DNA of 64,000 nt from Carposina sasakii (Eukaryota > Arthropoda > Insecta > Lepidoptera > Carposinidae): contig CP053160.1 of the NCBI GenBank assembly GCA_014607495.2, positions 5,146,001-5,210,000 on the forward strand, in the 5' to 3' direction. How positions within the stretch are numbered: the stretch's first letter is position 1; the number at the start of each line of letters is the position of its first letter. The notes under the pieces were generated by a model. It was not told where the DNA came from, ran no database searches, and saw nothing but the letters and a program-made list of their open reading frames with translations. Both the position numbers and the translations under genes were made by a program. Shown piece after piece: positions 23,703 to 35,810 of the stretch.

Positions 23703-24593
23703 CCCTGTATATGTTTGTACTTAGTAAAAGTGCAAGTCAAGAATTATTTAATTTAAAGATTAGCATCGAACAAGCGTCTCGAATAGCTACGAAATGCCAA
23801 CCGAGGCTTTCATTTAAATGAAATGCGATCCGATTCGAGACACAATGACACAATATATTCAAGCATATCAAGATGTTGAAAAGATTTTAATGTAAAATAG
23901 TCTTTCAAAGAAAGTTACAAACTAATTTCCTAATGCTTGATGCAAAATAGTTACACGGATATACAGGATGTTTTTTCGTTGCCACCCTTAACGAAGGATA
24001 CGTATTCTATACATCAAATAAAGTAAGTTTATGCCAAAAAAATGCTGGGAAACAATGTAAACTTTTTTGTTTTTTTTTTAATTACTTTTTGCGGTGAAAT
24101 TTATAGTGTTCAGAGTTCATGCTAGTTTTTTCATAGACAGATATTGATTATTTCTCGTGAAAAAATCTTGCTATACGCGTCAATGTGCATTTATGCCGAA
24201 AATCGCAGTCTATTTACTCAACTTTGGACCCTAATATTTTGGAAACCAGACACTTCCAAGGTATGCTTACATGGAGAAAAATGATCGTGATGATGAGGAG
24301 ATTCCGTAGTTTTAGGGAACGTTGACGACCAAAAATCAACCTGTATAGAAACCGATTATAGGTAAATTTTATCTGAACGAAATTTCCTGATGGGTAGCAC
24401 TAACTGTCAATTACCAGTATATTTTTATGTTAATCTGGTGTGTACGCTATATAACTACAAAGTTTCATCAAAATTCGTTCGGCAATCTTCATCTTCTTAC
24501 AAACTTTCCCGTTAATAGCGTGAGTAGGATAGTAAATTTTATATCTCGTTCTTAATATTCTACGGAGTTTTCTAGAAGATTTATTGTACCTAT

Positions 24594-24721
24594 AAGAGCC
24601 CCCCACACTAGAGTCTTCTGAGCGTCGACGTCGGGCGAGCGTCACGTGGCGTCGACGCAGCGTTGACGCGACGTCGGCGCGGAGTGGAAGCCGAAGATGA
24701 AGCTAGTGTGGGGGGCTCTAA
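24594..24721. mobile_element. GC-rich MITE with AGAGCCCCCCACACTAG termini
   Basis: Perfect 17-bp terminal inverted repeats (24595-24611 and 24703-24719) enclose about 90 bp of very GC-rich DNA dense in GACGTCG-like motifs, in sharp contrast to its surroundings. There is no coding potential. I know this terminus as a common repeat in Lepidoptera. Confidence 0.65.
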
Positions 24722-24794
24722 GTAAAGTATATCTAAAGAACTTTTATCACTTCAATGCCGTCTTCAAAACTAATTCCTTTCAGAACCTTAATAA

Positions 24795-25034
24795 ACAGCA
24801 CCATACGAGCATACTATTTTCGGTGGTTGCCCTAGATTTCTCCTGGATCCCATCATCAGATCCTGACCTGGTGAAAATGGGACCACCTCAGAAGTAAATT
24901 CTATCAAACCAAAAAAAATTTTTGAAATCCGTTTATAATTGACGGAAATATCGGTGAACATACATAAAAAAATATATATATTATACATACAGACGAATTG
25001 AGAACCTCCTCCTTTTTTTGAAGTCGGTTAAAAA
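24795..25034 (-). repeat. Truncated copy of the AACCGACTTC element
   Basis: Its reverse complement matches 43954-44200 closely, from the TTTTTAACCGACTTCAAAAA terminus through GAGGTTCTCAATTCGTCTGT to GATGATGGGATCCAGGAG and a little beyond. The internal duplication and far terminus of the longer copy are missing here. Confidence 0.75.
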
Positions 25035-28000
25035 TACTCTAGTTTAAAATCAATTACCTATGTGCATAAATATATAACATCCGCTCTAAAAAAACACAAG
25101 TAGTTTTTCGCTTAAAAAAGATAATTTAAATAAAGTTTTTCACTTAGCAACTATGTGATGATAATGCTTTCAAGTATTTATTTATTTAGTATGGCAATGC
25201 CGCCAGATTTCTGGTGTACGCTTTCTTCATTTGGAATTCTAACTAAGTAGTTCTCTCAGAGTAGTGTTAACAATAAGTTATATTTCTACCTATAATAATA
25301 AAATAAATAAATAGGTATACCTATAGGTAGTCTTTTTCTATTTATGCAAAAACAGCAAGACATGTATGTTCTAATTCGCGGATGATAATATGAAATCTAA
25401 GATTTAGTACTTAAATCCTATTCTAGTAGAATCTAGGTTTCTAGCATTCAGTTCAAGTGAGCATCAATAATATTGATTGAAAATTGTTTATTTATGAAAG
25501 ATGATGTATGTGTCTCAAACATAATGTCAAAAGGCAACTCGTGTTCGTGACGCCTCGGGACGTGAGCTCATCCAAGTTATTATTAATAAACGAATCCTAA
25601 AGCAAAATGTTATAAAAAGTTATGTACCTAAAGATATATAAAGCATCTTTGAAATATTGAAATTCATTTGAAAAGGAAATATCCAATGTAAATGAAATAT
25701 TGAGTGTTCTTCTCCCACTGTTTAGATTATGCAAAACTTACTGTTATGGCGGGTTCTTTCGTGCTAATTACCTATATACCCAAAACACTAAAATGTAAAC
25801 TTAAAATTAGACAGATCTGTCCCTCTCCATTCTTAACATTAGTGGCTGGGACAGGTACGACTCATCTTATGTTTGAATATTAAATGACGGTCAGAATAGA
25901 CCATAATACTTATCTAGATCTATGAAGCTGTCTGACTTTATTAGGAGTAAAGAATTATGCAATATGAGAGTCTCTGATTTTAGTAATACACCAAAATGTA
26001 GTTCCTCTTTCCCAAATTTTTATATAATAACTCTTTTGAGAAACGTAGGTAATAATCGAAAGTTATCGTAAGTAGGTACTATGTGGGTTTATGGTAAATA
26101 CCACTTTACCGGTTTATAAGGAACTACTAAAATGGCATAATGGTGAATAAGTTATCTCTCTTTTTGTTGTATTTACTTATGTAGGTATATAACTTTAAAA
26201 ATAAACTCTTATTTGGGTCAAGAAATAATTTATACAGACAATATAGAACAACTATTGTTACTACCAAATGCATTGCCATTGAAGCTATGTTTAGAAGACA
26301 ACCGCTTTAAGGGGCCCCCTTACTTACTTTAAATTTTCTAAAAGCTTGTAATTGTAATTATTGTAATTTATCATCAACAGGCAGGTATATAAAAAATTAT
26401 CTATACATAAAGATTCCAAATGAAAATTGAAGCTTTACGACTGTATCTATTATTAATTGCGAAAATTACATAAAACAGTTCTTGACAAACTCTACATCAA
26501 GATTGCCTCTCTATTCACACATTGTCTGTAGATCATTAGTTTCTAAGTACTCCGGAAGCAATGATTTTCCTCCGTATTACTAAGGCGGCATGAGGTCGAC
26601 GTGAGGTGAGGTCGGCCCACCACGTTTCAAGGCAACCGCCAGGATGTCATTATATTAAAACCGTTATCTATCGACAGATCTAGTCGAGACTCTATTCCGT
26701 CATCAAAAAGGTTGAGAATAAACGAAAAATTGTAACAAATTATTTGAGTTTACACCCGGATTTGGTAGTAGGTAATTGGGGAGGACAAAAACATGACTTT
26801 GTGTGAGGTGACTGAGCCGTGCCGTGATCATATCTGACGTTAACTCCAATTACATTTGTTACAAACGGATTCGATGACAACATCTTTTGATTTACAGATT
26901 ACGACTGGTGATACCTATCTAATATAGTTTGTAAATATAGATAGGTATTACCCATCGTAATGTTCATGTTTAATTAATTTGTATCTACTAATTTTGTGCT
27001 CGGTACAGCAAACTCGGTACATAATGTTATTCTTTATTCTTAGGTGTTGCAAGTTCTATTTCGTCTTAACATTGATACATACAGATATAACTTGTTAAGT
27101 AAAGTCATTGCAGTTTTATAAAAAGATAAGTCAAAAACAAAATTAACCCGTCTCGCACAAGAAAGTTCTTTATAACTTGAAACAATTTACACAATTCTAT
27201 AGTTTTCATAGTATCTACCTAAATACTTGTTTATAATTTAATTTGTGCTTGAATATTTTGGTCTTGCACCTACACTATATAACTGTATGGAAAGTTAGTA
27301 ATGCCTACAGTAGGTAGATAAACGAACCTACTAGAAATTATGTTACGTTGCTGAAGACGTAAACGTTGAGGTCGGGTTCTTTCCGTGTGGTCTGTGCAAA
27401 TTAAAATACTAATAACTAACATAGTAAGGGAGAACATAGTTTACCTTACTACATATAGCTTAGAATACACACATAAGCCTATTGCAGTCTACAGCTGGAC
27501 ATAGGCCTCCTCCAAAGTAAGCCACGCCACAAGACTACTGTCATAGAGAGATTTATGCCCATAGTTTCATTTCATTTTATTTCATTGGATGCAAGTAGAG
27601 GAAAAGTCGAATTTTAAAATAATGTTACATTACATGAAATTTTTTCCATCACATGCTTTAGCTTAGCCATGGTAGGTATACCTACCAGCACGTGGGTTTC
27701 TAAAAATTCCAGTACCCACATTAGATAATAGTTGACCAACGTGATATTCAATCGTGGCCTCAGGCAAGTAACCATAAGTTCACAGGTTCACGCTGCCAAT
27801 TACGTTAGTCAAGTGTACGGAGTTTCTCCTACCTCTATGCTCCCAATTATACATGTAGAAAAAAGCAAAACAGGTACCGAGTAGATAATTTCCTAAAGAG
27901 TCAGGTCAGGCGTTTGTTGCAATGGATTATTCAAGCGCAGAACAAAGAAAGTGCAACCAGCGACGTAGTGACGTGACGTTGCGCAACGCAACTATATAGG

Positions 28001-31000
28001 TAGTTTCTCTCACACTGTTTGGACAAATTAGAAAATACGTTGTGACAGTTTGAGCTTATTACGGTCGGATACGATATATTCAGCGAGTTATCTAAAGTGA
28101 GCATGCAAATTGTTTATGTCTTTTATAATCATAAGAAAGCTTTTATGTTTATGTCATTAGAAATAGCCATCACCGTAGATGAATAAGTAAGAATTCTTAG
28201 CTTTGTAAAATTGTGAATTAAATTAGTAAAACCATTTACCGACGGCTTCATGTAGATAGGTATGCAACGATAAAATATAGTGAAATGCATAGTAAAAAGA
28301 CTGTTAAATCGACGATCAAAAGTAAGGAAGCATTTCAGAAACCGGTGGGTGCATGGCATTATTATCTATTATTCTTTGTCTATATTTTTCATTTTCCGCT
28401 TGTTGACCAGAAGTAGAATAGTGATCCATTAACATTAACAAGATGTAATGTACTTATATAAGATAATATCTATTTTACCACAGAGATTGCTCGGTTAACT
28501 CCGAGTTCAATTTACTACTGGCCTATTAAAATCCGTGTTAAATAATTATAAGATTGATGACTATCATTTTCCCGCGGTTTTGCTACCGTGGACTTTGAAT
28601 GCTTCGTCCTTCCCTGTGACCACAACAGATCTGCGAAGTTTATTCATGGTCGTCAGTGGAACCTTGTTTTAGCACAATTGCGAAATAAACCGTACAAAAA
28701 GCACATTATTTTTTCTATGACACTTAAGATTTAAAAGTTTATTTTTATGTGCGTGTAGACCAAGGGACCAGTCGTGGGATTTGTAAAAAATACTATACCA
28801 ATATTTAGTAGTAGTCTTAAAACAATTGTAGAACGAATCTAAGAATTTCTAATATTTATTTATGTATTTAGTTGTTATTTATTATTATTTATTTAGTTGC
28901 TATTAGGACCCTTACCTATCGTTACACTGGAAGATTTTATCTGCATTAACAACATTGTAGAAAAAGTAGAAAGTGGAGAAAAGTTTATTAAAGAAGATTT
29001 TAAAATGTAGATAATGTTCTAGGACATATAGATATTATTTGCAGTAAATGAACTTGTTATATACATATGTACGTACATATTAATAATATTTGTCGTTTTA
29101 AAGTAAAATTATATCAGAACTAAAATGATATGTTACCTAGAAGTCTGAAGGATCAAAAAAACTAAAGGTTCAGTCAATATTTATTTCCCATACATTTATA
29201 TTATTAAATAAAAAAAATCACTACAAGCTTCAAACGAGAATCTCAAGAGGCAATCACTAGCACGATCAGTGATCATTGAAGCCATTGAGGTAATAAAGCC
29301 CTATTGAACGTTTATATTGTGAGGTATGAGAGAGGCACGTGATCAAATGCCAATCAATAATATAATTGAACTATATAAATAAATAGATAAAGCATTAGAT
29401 ACGCTACAATATTATAATACTGCTACAGAAATAAAGTAACAAGTAAATAGTAATGACTACTGCAAAATACAAAACAAACAATGGCTATATTGGTAAGGCT
29501 ATTCGAGATGTATAGTGGCTTTGATGTAGGTACTGTTTTTTAGCAGGTAATTATCCTAAAAAGCCTATGTAGACTTATGGGATTGAGGTCAAACACGTGC
29601 CTATCTCCATTAAAACAAATAAAGTATGACCGATTCAAGCAAGTTGGTAGCTTTCCTTAGCCTCTGACCTGTGGGTGAGGAAGATCACTTCCGCCGCTGA
29701 CCTCTGCGAACTGGTTTGTCTACGAATCGAAATGTTTAGTTAGTTGTTCTCGATGATGATAATGTACTGCAAATGCTTTATGATTCTTTTAACGAATTAT
29801 AATTTTAGTAACCTGAGAACTTGGCTGAGAAGTATATGTATAATATATTGTTCAAGATTTTTTAGACACATAATATGTTATTTGATATAATTTCATAGTA
29901 ATCTCATAGTTCTTAATTGCATAGGAACATGTGAATCAAAATTATAACTATGCTATTCTAGAATAACCACTAGATGGCTACGCATTTGTGAAAATGGTTA
30001 ACCTCAGCGATATCAGAATATTGCGTAAAACAGCTCTAAAGAGACAGTCTATTTAACTTATTACGTACCGCATTCTTCTATGTGTAAGTAGCTGGAAGTA
30101 ATGTTCCTTAATATTTGCATTTCAAATGGTTGGCAATTGTGACAATATTCTGCGTTGGTACAGCCGTAGAGAAGCTGGTAAGTAGCTGTCATGGAGTAAG
30201 TACAGAAAAGAGGGGTGGTATGAACATAATTTATTAATCGATACTAGTATGCGAAGTGAATGAAAGAAGTAGTTTAAACTGCCCTGCAGACTAATTGTTC
30301 ATGACTACATTGATTGCGCAAAGACGAAGACAGCAGGGAAGACCTGGAGCAAATTCAAACGTGGAGCTCAATATCGAGTGGGATGGCGAAGAACTGTAGA
30401 ACCCTTTAGCCTAGGAGGACACATGAACATAAGTAAAGTAAGTCAAGACATTAATTGTCACCTCCTTTTCTTATTACTTGTTGACTGCCACTGACTCGAC
30501 GGTTTGCCTGAGCGGTTCCATAACAAGTCTTTCTTGGGGAAATACCTTATGCAACTATTTAAGTTTATTTCAGAGAATAATGCATTATGTATGTATATAG
30601 GAATTGTTATAGGCATTTTCAGATTGGAAGATATATTGAAACATATTTATTTTGGGAGAAGTAGGTTACGAACGACCGGACGAAAAATCTTTATTGTACT
30701 ACAAACTTAACATACAAAGGCAAGCTTAATGTTTTCAGTGGCATTCTATACCATCTGACCTAGACTTACAATAGTATGATTACAGTTCCAGATGAACTGG
30801 CATTAAGCTCATCTCTCTTCTGAAATGAAATGTTTATTGATTGTGACATTAAGCACTGTTCTACTGGTAATGTGACAGAGCGCAGGTGAATTTATTTATC
30901 AACATTAAATATTTACAAAGGTAGAAATTTCTATAACTAGTAATGTTGTATTTTATATCGTTTTTGTAATTTTAATAGCACTTTGATGTATACTGTGAAA

Positions 31001-31767
31001 TTAAATTTTAAATTAAGGAAAAAATTACAATATGTAAAAAAGGTAAATGTAGATGGTAGGGAGAAGGTAAATGTTCGATTTAATATTGATATAATATTGA
31101 TCAGCACTGTAGTTTGTGGTAAAAGATGCTTTATCTTGTTAGGAATTATAACATAAATTAAGTAATAAATAAGTGCAATCTAATTTAACGTTGTCTAATT
31201 TATATAAACCTAGGAGGTGTATATCTGTTAAGATTACTCCAAAAGGCTAAACTAAACTTCTAAAACCCGCCACCATTTTACTGCATTCATGAATGCAACT
31301 CGTTATGCCGTTGTTCTGTGAATTCGCCACTTTATGTGTCAACTTCATAACTGTATTTGCATAACTGTGAGGAGGTTGGGCCTTATAAGGTACTCAAATA
31401 TGCCACTGCATCATACTTACATGATGGTGTTTAACTTTTGAGTGTATTTCTATAAAATAGGTACTACGTCCAGTAGAAATCTAAATAAGAAGGGCGACGT
31501 AGGTAGAGCTATTTCTCGTAACATTCGTCAAAAAAATTCACCTAGATAAAATAAAATGTTCGATTAATTCGATATTTTCTGGAGAAACTTTTCAGTAGTT
31601 TTCGCTTTAGAATCACAGCTTCGTGGTCTAAAGTCAGTCTTTTAATATTTGTCTCTCCGTCATTTACACTCTACATTGCTGTTCGCAATAACAAAAACTC
31701 GCATGCGTCCAACTCATGGAGAAGAAATAAAAGAGGAGTAGCGGCTAAGTATATTTGCATACAAAAA

Positions 31768-32559
31768 TGGGTATTGGGGCGTTTCGGTCGGCACGTGTTT
31801 CGGTCCGCGGGCCGACACGCCTAAGAATGCCTTCTGAATGGGTCTATTCGTCCCGAGGGACGAATCACCCCATATTTTTAATATTATTGGGCGATTCGTC
31901 CCGATATGAATACCTGTTTTGAAAGATTCAAGTACAGTTGAGTACCAAAAATTGAGAAATAAATAAAATGTAATGTAGCATCTTGTAAAGTTACTACTTG
32001 TTAATAATTATTACATCTACACTAATATTATACAGAGATAAGGTTTGTTTCTATGTTTGTTTGTTAAGGGCATGAACGTATAAATAATAACGGACAGAGT
32101 GTTGTTACTACGCATAGTGAAGCATTCACAGTAAGCTCGGTTACGATATTCTATGGAGTAAGGATGTCTATTGACGCGTTATCCACCCACACACACAAAT
32201 CATAGTAAGCTCGGAACCTACTAGAAAATACGCAAGCACGCGCAACGCGCCGCCATTACGGTGCTATAATCTGTGCAGTGACAGCATTCCGTCCGTTTTT
32301 CCTTATACGTTCATGGTTAAGGGTGTATTTGTAATGAATAAACTCATATAATTGGTGAACGAAAGTTAAAAAAAGTAATTTTTTTTTATTCGACTGTACA
32401 TGACAAAAACATTGGTCCGAATCTACCCTTTCTAGAAGAACTCTTCGGTGATTCAGTCCACTTTCCATTTGTGGACCGAATATCCCCATGAATAAAATGG
32501 TTTTAGGCGTTTCGGTCCGCGAACCGAAACACAAGCGGACCGAAACGCCCCAAAACCCA
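31768..32559. mobile_element. TIR element with hairpin-forming CGTTTCGGTCC termini
   Basis: The ends form imperfect terminal inverted repeats of about 50 bp, with TTGGGGCGTTTCGGTC at the left and its complement at the right. Each terminus can also fold on itself; at the right end GGCGTTTCGGTCCGC and GCGGACCGAAACGCC flank a 14-nt loop (32505-32548). Near the left end, ATTCGTCCC and GGGACGAAT form a further hairpin. A 245-bp hAT-like MITE (32071-32315) is nested inside. No transposase frame is present, and I found no convincing target duplication. Confidence 0.6.
32063..32323. mobile_element. hAT-type MITE, copy 1, with 8-bp target duplication
   Basis: The element is 32071-32315 (245 bp), flanked by GTTAAGGG at 32063-32070 and 32316-32323. 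The termini are CATGAACGTATAAA and its complement. The 8-bp target duplication points to a hAT transposase acting in trans. Copy 2 at 39888-40132 has the same length and its own duplication. Confidence 0.9.
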
Positions 32560-32839
32560 CAAAACAAAGTGTGTGCCGCGGAGCGGGGGTGAAGTATGGG
32601 ACGAGGGGAGCATTGGACACTGTAGCCCTGCCCATTTACATAGAAACCACCTATCTATCAATCTACTTGCTCATTATCAATATGGTTCATGATTGTATTA
32701 ATGTGCAATTACTCATCACTAGATGGCAATATTATACTACGTTTTAGTAATAAAGTACCCTGATAAAAGCGCTAGTGTCTTTGTAATTTTAATAAGACTG
32801 TTTTGCATACCAACAAAACAGTTATTATGTGTGTGAAGA

Positions 32840-32998
32840 AACACACAGCATTTGTTTGAAGAACGCATTGATAGACTTCGCCATAAACTAAGTAAATACA
32901 CACACACTTACCTCCACTTCACCTTACCATCTCTATGACCAGCAGAATGTGCCATGGACATCTGTCATAAGCACATCTGTCACTGTCAAGTTTCATAG
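32840..32998. repeat. Left inverted terminal repeat of the DIRS element
   Basis: By eye it is the exact reverse complement of 37132-37290 over 159 bp. The outer extension 32791-32839 is unique to this end and contains two small hairpins, CTGTTTTG/CAAAACAG and TGTGTG/CACACA. It corresponds to the 3' end of the element. Confidence 0.9.
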
Positions 32999-33027
32999 TC
33001 TTCATCAAAACCAGCAAGGTCCTTGCT

Positions 33028-33126
33028 CAAATGCTGTGTGTTTCTTCACACACATAATAACTGTTTTGTTGGTATGCAAAACAGTCTTATTATATGTGAT
33101 CAAAACACACAGCATTTGTTTGAAGA
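33028..33126. repeat. DIRS internal complementary region
   Basis: Bases 33028-33091 are complementary to the left outer end (32791-32854), and 33089-33126 are complementary to the right outer end (37268-37305), overlapping in ATT. In DIRS1-like elements this region templates completion of the ends and represents the circle junction. It lies beside the 3' ITR, as expected for a minus-strand element. Confidence 0.9.
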
Positions 33127-33812
33127 CTTGTTTGATCTCTGCTGGTGTAGGAATATCTACAATGCTATGTGAAATTAAATCTAATGAACCAATATAATAA
33201 TTTATTTGTTTTAATAACTCCTGTAATCAAATAAATTCTGTTATCCAATACTTACTAAGTTAACATTTTTGCTATAAGCCAGTAAATTCTCATTTACTTA
33301 TACTTCTTTCTCACATTACAATAATAATTATAAAGGAAAAAATCTTACTTTTAATATTCTAATAATAATTATGTTACCTTACACAAGAATACTGTGCTCC
33401 TAGAAAAAATAAAATATTTGAAAATTATTACATGCTCCAATGAGATCATACATTTCAATAATCAACAAAAGTTATATACTTATACATACTGATGAAGTTA
33501 TGTAATAATAAATCTTCATTTGAAATTATTGTATTTTGTCTTTAAGTCTAACTGTTTACAATAAAAACTTTGAAATGTGTGAGCACTTTTTTAATTTTCT
33601 ATTTAGAATATCCATGGGTATATCTGTTACCACGCTTTTGTATGAAATAGCAGAACATACACTGCCAGAGGTGCGTCAATTTTAGCTTTTACAATCTAAA
33701 CTTTTAAAATTAAGACCTTAGCTTGTGCAAATAAAGTACCTACCTATTTCAAAATTGAAGTACTCGGAAAGACACCTCCGAACTGGAGCTCTATAAGTTA
33801 CCAATATAGCAC
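33127..33812 (-). other. Noncoding stretch where a DIRS tyrosine recombinase would be expected
   Basis: In DIRS1-like elements a tyrosine recombinase (about 300-400 codons), often with a methyltransferase-like domain, lies between or overlaps RT/RNase H and the ICR. Here there are only 686 bp, AT-rich, with no frame above 60 codons on the coding strand and no R...H-x-x-R...Y pattern that I can see. I infer loss by deletion or decay. The RT frame itself ends at a run of 12 C on the plus strand (about 33841-33852). Confidence 0.75.
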
Positions 33813-35810
33813 TCACCTACTATTGGATAGCACTTTATAGCCCCCCCCCCCGATTTTCCAAGCAAAAAGCTCCAGTAAATCCACCTGGGGTGGGCAGTTG
33901 CTTGTTGTGAGGTCTATGAGATTGGTCCTAAGGTTTTGTATGCGCACTGGTTCTGCTTGAGCTCGTGCCCGCAGATCCGCTAACCAGTAACACTGGCTCC
34001 AATATGGAGCTATTATTATGTAAATTCCCTCGGCTGTGTTAAGGTGGCATAACACTCGGGGAATTAAATTCGGTGGCGGAAACACCCATGCCAGCCCGTA
34101 TTTCCAGTGACGACTGAATGCGTCGCAGTAGCTTGCGGAGCCATCTGTGGCATCCCAAGACACGTAATTTCTTACGACTGCAGATCTTTTGGAAGCAAAC
34201 AGGTCTATCTCGGGTATACCCCAGATTTTGAATACAGCCTCCGAGGCCGGGGGTAACAAGTGCCATTCCGGCACTGGTTTGTTTCGAGACAGGCGGTCGG
34301 CAATGCCGTTGTATCTTCCCGGAAGATACGCCGCCGATAGCAGGATGTTCAGCTGCTCCGACAACTCTAAGAGTTTCGTTGTCAATTCTAACAGGCTAAG
34401 TGAGCGTGTACCACCCTCGTTTCTAATATACGCTACTAAAGTCCTGTTGTCTGACTGTACGAGAATGTGAGCATGCCTTAGATCTTTCTGCTGTGACTTT
34501 ATGGCGCCGTACACAGCGAACAACTCCTTGATATTGGAATGCCAATGACTCTGGTACCTGGTCCAGGTGCCGGAAAGATATTGGTTGTTCAGCTGAGCGC
34601 CCCAGCCCGCATCCGCTGCGTCTGTGGTTAGAAAATGAGTCACCTCTCTTTTGTGCAGAGCCACCGTACTATGGTCTATGGCCTTCCGCCACCAGGATAG
34701 TTCCTGTAGCACAGGATGTGGGAGCTGTCTCTTTTTTCTTGCTCTCCGATGAGGGAAGTTTCTTAAAAACCGTTGGGTTCTGCGACAATGCAAGCGTCCT
34801 CTTGGAGTGGTTAAATTTGCAAAGTTGAGGAGCCCTAAAAGGCACTGAATCTCTCTTAGTGACGCTTGACCCTGGCTGAGAGTCTTGTCTATAGTCTTTT
34901 TTATTCTTAATACCTTCCCTGAAGGCAGTGCCATGGTACTCTTCTGTGTATCCCACAGAATTCCTAAGTATTCCAGCTGCTGTGCAGGTTTGATAACAGA
35001 CTTCTGGAAGTTTACATGCCACCCAAGTTCTTCCAGAAGGCACAGAGTCTCCGAGACCTGACCTATGAGTCTTTCTCTGTCTTGACTTACCAAAAGGTAA
35101 TCATCCAAGTAGACCAAAAGCCTGACTCCCCTTGATCGTAGTATTTCCGCAATCCAATTGGACAGGGCAGCAAATGTTCGAGGGGCCGAAGATAAGCCAA
35201 AGGGGAGGGAGGTTAGTTGCAGTACCTCCTGGTTGTAACATATTCTCAAAAAGCGGCGGTGAGATTTGGCAATAGGAAGATGGAAATATGCTTGATGCAA
35301 ATCTATTTTTGTCATCCAATCTCCTTCCTGCAAGAACATTGCCACATCTGACTGCGATACTAAATTGAAATGTTTGGTTGCAATATATCTATTTAAACCC
35401 CTGAGGTCAAAAATAGGGCGCATGTTGCCATCTGGCTTCTTTATTAAAAACATTTTGGAAAGGAAACCCATATCTAAGATCTGTGGCTTTTCCAATATAC
35501 CCTTCTCTTTCAGGTCCTGAATTACTGCAGACATCTCCGGGGAAGATCTAGTAGAAAACATCTTCAATCTATGTGATGTTAGGTAGAGAAGAGGGGGTTT
35601 CTTGTTAAAAGGAACTCGGCCTCCTGTTACAGTATTAATTATAAACTGATTTGCCCCTAACTCCTTCCATTTTTGCACACTTTGTTGCAGACAACCTCCC
35701 CGGAAAGCCCTCTGTATTTGAACATAATTATTTTGATTGTTTCCCTTTATTGCTGATGGCATTTTCTTGGTTGGTGTTGTTTCGAAAGGAGTGTTGTCTC
35801 TTATAGGCAC
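33813..35810 (-). CDS. DIRS-type reverse transcriptase / RNase H
   Basis: The 665-codon frame has the DIRS-type reverse transcriptase with the first catalytic Asp in K-I-D-L-H-Q-A-Y-F (D170), the S-L-P-F-G-L motif near 201-206 and the catalytic Y-L-D-D at 234-237. RNase H follows with T-T-D-A-A (D397), E429, Q-S-D-N-R-T (D454) and N-G-I-A-D-R (D505). After that comes the conserved DIRS region P-E-I-D-L-F-A (about 534-540) up to A-W-K-I near 650. The last dozen residues arise from reading through a poly-G tract and are probably not native. The frame overlaps gag by 83 bp. All catalytic residues are present, so RT and RNase H could still be active. Confidence 0.93.
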   Translation of the reverse strand: MPIRDNTPFETTPTKKMPSAIKGNNQNNYVQIQRAFRGGCLQQSVQKWKELGANQFIINTVTGGRVPFNKKPPLLYLTSHRLKMFSTRSSPEMSAVIQDLKEKGILEKPQILDMGFLSKMFLIKKPDGNMRPIFDLRGLNRYIATKHFNLVSQSDVAMFLQEGDWMTKIDLHQAYFHLPIAKSHRRFLRICYNQEVLQLTSLPFGLSSAPRTFAALSNWIAEILRSRGVRLLVYLDDYLLVSQDRERLIGQVSETLCLLEELGWHVNFQKSVIKPAQQLEYLGILWDTQKSTMALPSGKVLRIKKTIDKTLSQGQASLREIQCLLGLLNFANLTTPRGRLHCRRTQRFLRNFPHRRARKKRQLPHPVLQELSWWRKAIDHSTVALHKREVTHFLTTDAADAGWGAQLNNQYLSGTWTRYQSHWHSNIKELFAVYGAIKSQQKDLRHAHILVQSDNRTLVAYIRNEGGTRSLSLLELTTKLLELSEQLNILLSAAYLPGRYNGIADRLSRNKPVPEWHLLPPASEAVFKIWGIPEIDLFASKRSAVVRNYVSWDATDGSASYCDAFSRHWKYGLAWVFPPPNLIPRVLCHLNTAEGIYIIIAPYWSQCYWLADLRARAQAEPVRIQNLRTNLIDLTTSNCPPQVDLLELFAWKIGGGGYKVLSNSR

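Larger units (their letters stand above)
22626..32070. other. Intergenic DNA with short repeats; no gene seen
   Basis: I see no gene. Landmarks not listed separately: a (GACA)n tract at about 23300-23322 at the end of a common lepidopteran repeat that includes GTTCAGTCGTTTCAGAG, a GGCCTCC repeat fragment near 27470-27560, and a degraded repeat near 31575-31680 related to one at 14385-14480. Everything else is AT-rich sequence with chance ORFs. Confidence 0.7.

Noticed and set aside
33127..33812. Hidden tyrosine recombinase of the DIRS element
   Set aside because: No coding-strand frame above 60 codons and no catalytic pattern were found. The region is AT-rich noncoding DNA.
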